A stretch of DNA of 64,000 bases. It comes from Chloranthus sessilifolius. Taxonomy: Eukaryota; Streptophyta; Magnoliopsida; Chloranthales; Chloranthaceae. Positions 60,096-64,000 of this stretch are shown here, in pieces. How positions within the stretch are numbered: position 1 is the first letter of the stretch; every line of letters begins with the position of its first letter. The stretch covers positions 73,311,901-73,375,900 of the forward strand of contig CM037591.1 in the NCBI GenBank assembly GCA_021018995.1, given 5' to 3'. Made by a program: the position numbers and the translations under genes. The notes under the pieces are model-generated. The model had not been told where the DNA came from, made no database searches, and worked only from the letters and a program-made list of their open reading frames with translations.

Positions 60096-60108
60096 AGGTT
60101 TGGGGGTG
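60096..60108 (+). other. Polypurine tract before LTR3
   Basis: TAGGTTTGGGGGTG before TGTTAATC, after GAGGACTAGCAAAG as in region A. Confidence 0.75.
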
Positions 60109-61551
60109 TGTTAATCTTTGGAAAGTACCACTTTTCACTCCTTAACCTAGCCTTTGATGGACCTTCGAGCACATAAGCTAATGTGTTTTTAGTAAGTTTT
60201 GTGATAACAGGAAATAAGAGCTTAATGATGCAATCCTACATTTTCAAGCCAAAAAGACTGTATTTTATGCCAAATTGTGGAGCTGATGGATTTGCAGTGA
60301 GGGCACCATGGTGGTCTCCATCATGTGTGCCATTTTTCATGATGTGGTGGGGCTTGGAAGCCCTACAGATGAATGGAAGAAGGACCCAAGCTGAGGAGAC
60401 TGCTATAGCAGTCAGTGCACAACAACATTTATCCACTCACACAATTATTGTGCGGTTCAAATGACAAAAGATCTATAAATACGTTGTTCGCGCAGATCTC
60501 ACGAGGCTCGTATACATTCTGGACTTCAACTCCTCGCGCAGCTCAAGAGGAGAGAGAGCCCCAGAAAGTATTCCCGCACAGTTCTTGTGCACTTCAATTC
60601 AGCCTCGCGAGTAGCCTAGGGAACCTGCCATTTGATCCTTGCGAGCTACTTTGTTTACACAAAACAGCTACGCGACAACCTATCAAGCAACTAAAGAGCC
60701 CAGTGAGAGCCACACTATAATTGCACTAGAACCATGCGAGAAGCTTAAAAGCAGCAATCCAAAGGGGTCCTCACTTCCCAGCTTGCTGTTCTCCACTGTA
60801 GGGACTGTTTTGTCATTTCACTCCTTCTAGGGCACACTACCCGAGGTGCCCATCTGTCCCACACATTCCAAAGCAATCCAAGGGCTACCAAGAGGTCACA
60901 ACATCAACCCCAAATCATGCTTAGTTTGGATTGGCTAATGCACATTAGGGTTTCAAGGGTTGCATATATAAAGGACTATTATCTACATTTGTAAATTATC
61001 CAGGGTTAACCTATGATCACCTAGGGTTAGGGTTTCGCTCTAGGAATAGCCTGGATCATTTAGGGTTTAGTTTTCTTTTCCTTTTTCTATTTTCTTCTTT
61101 CTTAGTCCAGCACTTGCTGGCTAACTCTTTTGTAAGCAGTTGAGGTTAATTTAGTGTTGCAATGGGCATTTGTGAGAACTTTGGGAGCTGATTTGGAGTT
61201 TGCATTGGTTGTTGCCTTCGAGGGCAAGTATTGTAAGATTCTTTTATAATTTTATAATTTTTATCATTTTAATTAGATCTGTACTCTCAGTATTTTCCTT
61301 GCATAGAAATTTATTAGATCTAGACGTAGATGCCTATAGATTTGATGATCCCATTGTTGTTCGAGCTATTTTGCCTTACAACAATGGTGGTAGCAGCAAG
61401 CTTATTGTTCTGTCTCAGGCCTCTGTGATTGAACTCTCTCCCTTGGACAGTCTATGACCATTTTCAGTGGACAGATCTGAGATGGGTTCTTCTTCTCTCG
61501 ACATAAGCTGGTTAGCCTTGTGAGAGATTGTGCAAAACCAAACTACCCTCT
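60109..61551 (+). repeat. LTR3 of the tandem array, interrupted
   Basis: Colinear with the first ~1440 bp of LTR1 and LTR2, including the TATA at 60965-60972. It breaks off in AACTACCCTCT, where LTR2 continues GTTTGCAATG. A different LTR-type end begins at the next base. Confidence 0.9.
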
Positions 61552-61797
61552 TGTAGACACCCCCATTTTGCCTTCTCGGAGTATACAAATTTGTTCGGTC
61601 AACTTTTGACCCTTTTAACCCGCAGTGTGGGCCTATGCAATAGTACATGGCTGAACGCAGGCTGAAATAATAGCTCTGTGGCTCAGATCCCATCGTAGGG
61701 AGACTATATACTGAAATAATAGCATATAGGCAGAATGCAGACTGAAACAATAGTCTTGCATTTCATTCTAGAGACGATACCCGAACAATCCCGAATT

Positions 61798-62215
61798 ACG
61801 TGCGTAATACCTCGCGCATAATTAGATCACACGCAAAACCACAAGCGCGTGATCAGTCCACCTTTCAGACCAAACTTCCTTTCCCAAACCAATTCGAGAC
61901 TCAATTATGCGCCTGAAACAGGACGCGTGATCGGATTGACCACTTCACCACCAGTGCACAATTGGCCTACACCCGACCTAGTCTTACTACCCTTGACCCC
62001 TACATTTCCTTGATTAAATGCTTCAGGTTAAACGCTTAATCAGATTGAGCGCATGATAACATGCGTGCAATTAGCCCTAATTTGTTAGGACTAGGAGACT
62101 CGCTGAGCAAGTCAGCCAGTCGCTCACTGAGTCGGTGACAGGCTCAAAGCGATTAAGCACTGGAATCCAGGCGCGCAATTCAATTAAACGCCCATAAGCA
62201 GGCGCGTAATTGAAG
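61798..62215. repeat. Array of GCGCGTAATTG-type motifs
   Basis: TACGTGCGTAATAC, CGCGCATAATTAG, AAGCGCGTGATCAG, ATTATGCGCCTG, GACGCGTGATCGG, GAGCGCATGATAAC, ATGCGTGCAATTAG, GGCGCGCAATTC and GGCGCGTAATTG follow at 15-100 bp. They share a GCGC/GCGT core next to an AAT or GAT, in both orientations. Confidence 0.7.
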
Positions 62216-62221
62216 GAAAAC

Positions 62222-62230
62222 CAATAAAAG
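62222..62230 (+). promoter_or_regulatory. TATA-like motif after the array
   Basis: CAATAAAAG, followed by a GA-rich leader. It lies directly after the motif array, closer than in the Athila-type LTRs. Confidence 0.4.
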
Positions 62231-62910
62231 CTTTTTTTCTCGAAGAGAGAAGAGAGACTGCAAATTTTGAGAGAGGAGACAGTAAATTTCAAAACCAGAG
62301 AACTCCGAGCACGAACCCCACAGAACCCAACCATGATTTTGAGATTCAAACGCCCGAACTTTCGAGGATTCTCTTGGTAGTCCTGACCCCCCTTAGGTAA
62401 GGATTTAATATTTTAGTTTCCGATCGTAGCTTATAATCTCTAGATCTATTAATTTTTAATTTTATTTTCAGTCTTAGACCGTAGCCTTTTCGGATCGAAT
62501 CTTCTATTTCTGGTTCTAATTCCTTACATTTAGAACTAGTCCTTGATTTGTCGGTCCGATATACCGACCCTTAAGACTGAATTCTACTATAAAATCATGA
62601 TTTATAGTCCTATCATTAATTTATAGTTCTAACCCTCAGAGTTCAGAGCCAGTCCTTAATCATACAGCTCGATTTTCTAATTTCGGACCCGAATTCAGTC
62701 CTAAAAGTTTTTTTTTAGTTTCAATTTCTTAATTTAATACCTCCAAAAATCCAAAAATCCAAAAATATTAATTTTAGTTTTCATAATTCTAGTTTATAAT
62801 CCAATTTGCCCCTATTGTTCTAAAATCAACTATGAACAACCTAAAAATATTACTTTACCATCCAAAATTCAATTTTTTTCTCTTTAATCTCAGCCACTTG
62901 ATTTGCCCAA

Positions 62911-63021
62911 GGGAGCTTACGGAGGGTACTCGGGAACGAGGCCAATCCTCCTTAGCATAGAGGGCCAATCCTCCTTAGCATAGCTTACGGAGGGTACTCG
63001 GGAACGAGGCCAATCCTCTTT
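62911..63021. repeat. Local duplication of about 45 bp
   Basis: GCTTACGGAGGGTACTCGGG followed by AACGAGGCCAATCCTC occurs at 62920 and 62983, with a partial third piece (GGGCCAATCCTCCTTAGCAT) between. A recent slippage or patchy duplication. Confidence 0.85.
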
Positions 63022-64000
63022 AGAATTTTTAGAATTAATAAATTGCTTTGATTAGTTTATATTTAGACATAATTGATTATTCGCATTAATTAGGCCTTGA
63101 TATAATTATTACAGTGTTAAATCAAAATTTCCTTTCCATTAGTTTAGTTAATTGATTATTCCAAATCCGAATTCTAGGAAATTTAGTTTATTCATGATTA
63201 GTTATATTTTGCCATCATAAATCTATCAATAATTAAGGTCGTAGATAAATCAGTCCTTTTATTTCTGTTGATATTATAATAGAAAATTAAATTTATTTCT
63301 TTAATTAGGCCAGTAGAAAAATCAATCTTTTTATTTCAATTAGAATTATAGTAGAATTATTATGAGTGCTTTAATTAGAATTATAATAGAATTACTACAA
63401 TTGCTTTAATTAGAATCCCAGTAAAATTAGCATGCTTAATTTTAGTTAGAACATTATTGGAACTGATACATATGCACTCCTAGTACCAATAGGAGACTGA
63501 AACCGATTGGACTTTTAGTAATACCAGAACCTTGATGCTAATTGGACTCTTGACAGCATCAGAACACTAAAATAACTCACCTTAATAAGCCCACACAATC
63601 AGAGCATAATAATAATAGAATTGGGAAATCTAAACTGACCGGAATTATAATTACAAAGGGAAATATGAGGAAAATTAAACTAACTAAACTAAAGAGAAGC
63701 ACTGCTGTTGACGTTCGCAGATGGACGATTCAGTATAGAAGTAACCCACACCCGCTTCACAACGTGATCACTGATGTGTTGTAGTGTCGTTAAATATCTG
63801 CAACTGGAGATCGCAATTAAACTAGGAACCTTCCTAGAAAAATCTCACCTTTTTATTTATTTTTGTCATTCCAAACACTGCATCATCGCTAAAGTCCACC
63901 TGGACAGAATTGGAGCCACTGTTTCAACGAGAGCCGAGAGGAACCCAGAAAAAGTGTGCACCAATAGACTGGCGATCGCGATGGGACACTTTTGTAAACT

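Larger units (their letters stand above)
47521..61551 (+). mobile_element. Tandem array LTR-internal-LTR-internal-LTR of a non-autonomous Athila relative
   Basis: Three LTRs (47521-49869, 53801-56127, 60109-61551) alternate with two internal regions of 3931 and 3981 bp. Each internal region begins with a tRNA-Asp-type primer site and ends with a polypurine tract. The internal regions carry only a gag C-terminal fragment and about 3 kb of non-coding sequence; protease, RT and integrase are absent. Such elements would depend on proteins from relatives such as the one at 2388-15152. The array fits unequal recombination between LTRs. The third LTR is interrupted by a new element at 61552. Confidence 0.9.
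61552..64000 (+). mobile_element. Start of another LTR-type element (continues beyond window)
   Basis: Begins TGTAGACACCCCCATTTTGCC exactly where LTR3 is interrupted; an LTR beginning TGTAGACACCC is familiar from plant retroelements. It has a motif array, a TATA-like AATAAAAG, and a donor-like TAGGTAAGG near 62394, then about 1.6 kb of AT-rich non-coding sequence. No primer site or coding domain is seen before the window ends, so the family stays open. Strand is assumed from these features. Confidence 0.55.

Noticed and set aside
62077-62349. 90-codon minus-strand frame in the terminal element
   Set aside because: It crosses the GCGCGTAATTG array and TATA-like motif, is antisense to the inferred transcript, and has no recognisable domain.

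Overview
This is a repeat-dominated plant nuclear window. Ty3/gypsy polyproteins of the Athila-like and Tekay/Del chromovirus-like types, tRNA-Asp-type and tRNA-iMet-type primer sites, a CACTA-type transposon end, a receptor-like kinase remnant and a brassinosteroid-signalling-kinase (BSK) exon all indicate an angiosperm with a large genome. The species cannot be named from the sequence. I see no intact host gene, tRNA, rRNA or CRISPR. Every retroelement open reading frame is broken by stops or frameshifts.

Layout. 1-2387: no gene, except a strong foldback at 1454-1614. 2388-15152: an almost complete Athila-like element on the minus strand (gag, protease, RT-RNase H, integrase, two ~2-kb LTRs, the 5' one truncated). 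15153-24321: low-copy-looking sequence with a 5'-truncated SD2-5-like kinase pseudogene, unidentified exon-like pieces, a CACTA-type end at 19997, an isolated BSK exon on the minus strand, and an LTR-like region with a short-motif array. 24322-38705: a Tekay-like element on the plus strand, whose 3' LTR carries a nested 2311-bp solo LTR (perfect 5-bp target duplication GTTAT) and which holds an extra, non-retroviral-looking reading frame between chromodomain and 3' LTR. 38711-44745: an older Athila-like copy on the plus strand, split in gag by an LTR-like block and truncated after RNase H. 44752-47520: diverged direct repeats about 2.26 kb apart. 47521-61551: a tandem LTR-internal-LTR-internal-LTR array of a non-autonomous relative of the first element; its internal regions keep only the C-terminal half of gag. 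61552-64000: the start of another LTR-type element that cuts the third LTR.

Common threads. (1) Several distinct LTR families each carry their own array of short, mostly palindromic motifs (TCGATAGGT, CCGATCGATCGA, GACCGGTCGAAA, ACGATTGATCGTGA, CTCGCGAG-like, GCGCGTAATTG). In Athila-type LTRs the array commonly ends about 190 bp upstream of the TATA box. (2) The Athila-related LTRs share a 2-3-fold repeated hairpin whose arms vary in a compensatory way. (3) The autonomous and non-autonomous Athila relatives share a second polypurine-tract-like motif about 1.6 kb upstream of the 3' LTR. These three patterns, plus the extra reading frame of the Tekay-like element, are the parts I would look at first.

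Limits: homology calls rest on motifs read by eye. No alignment, divergence estimate or database search was run.
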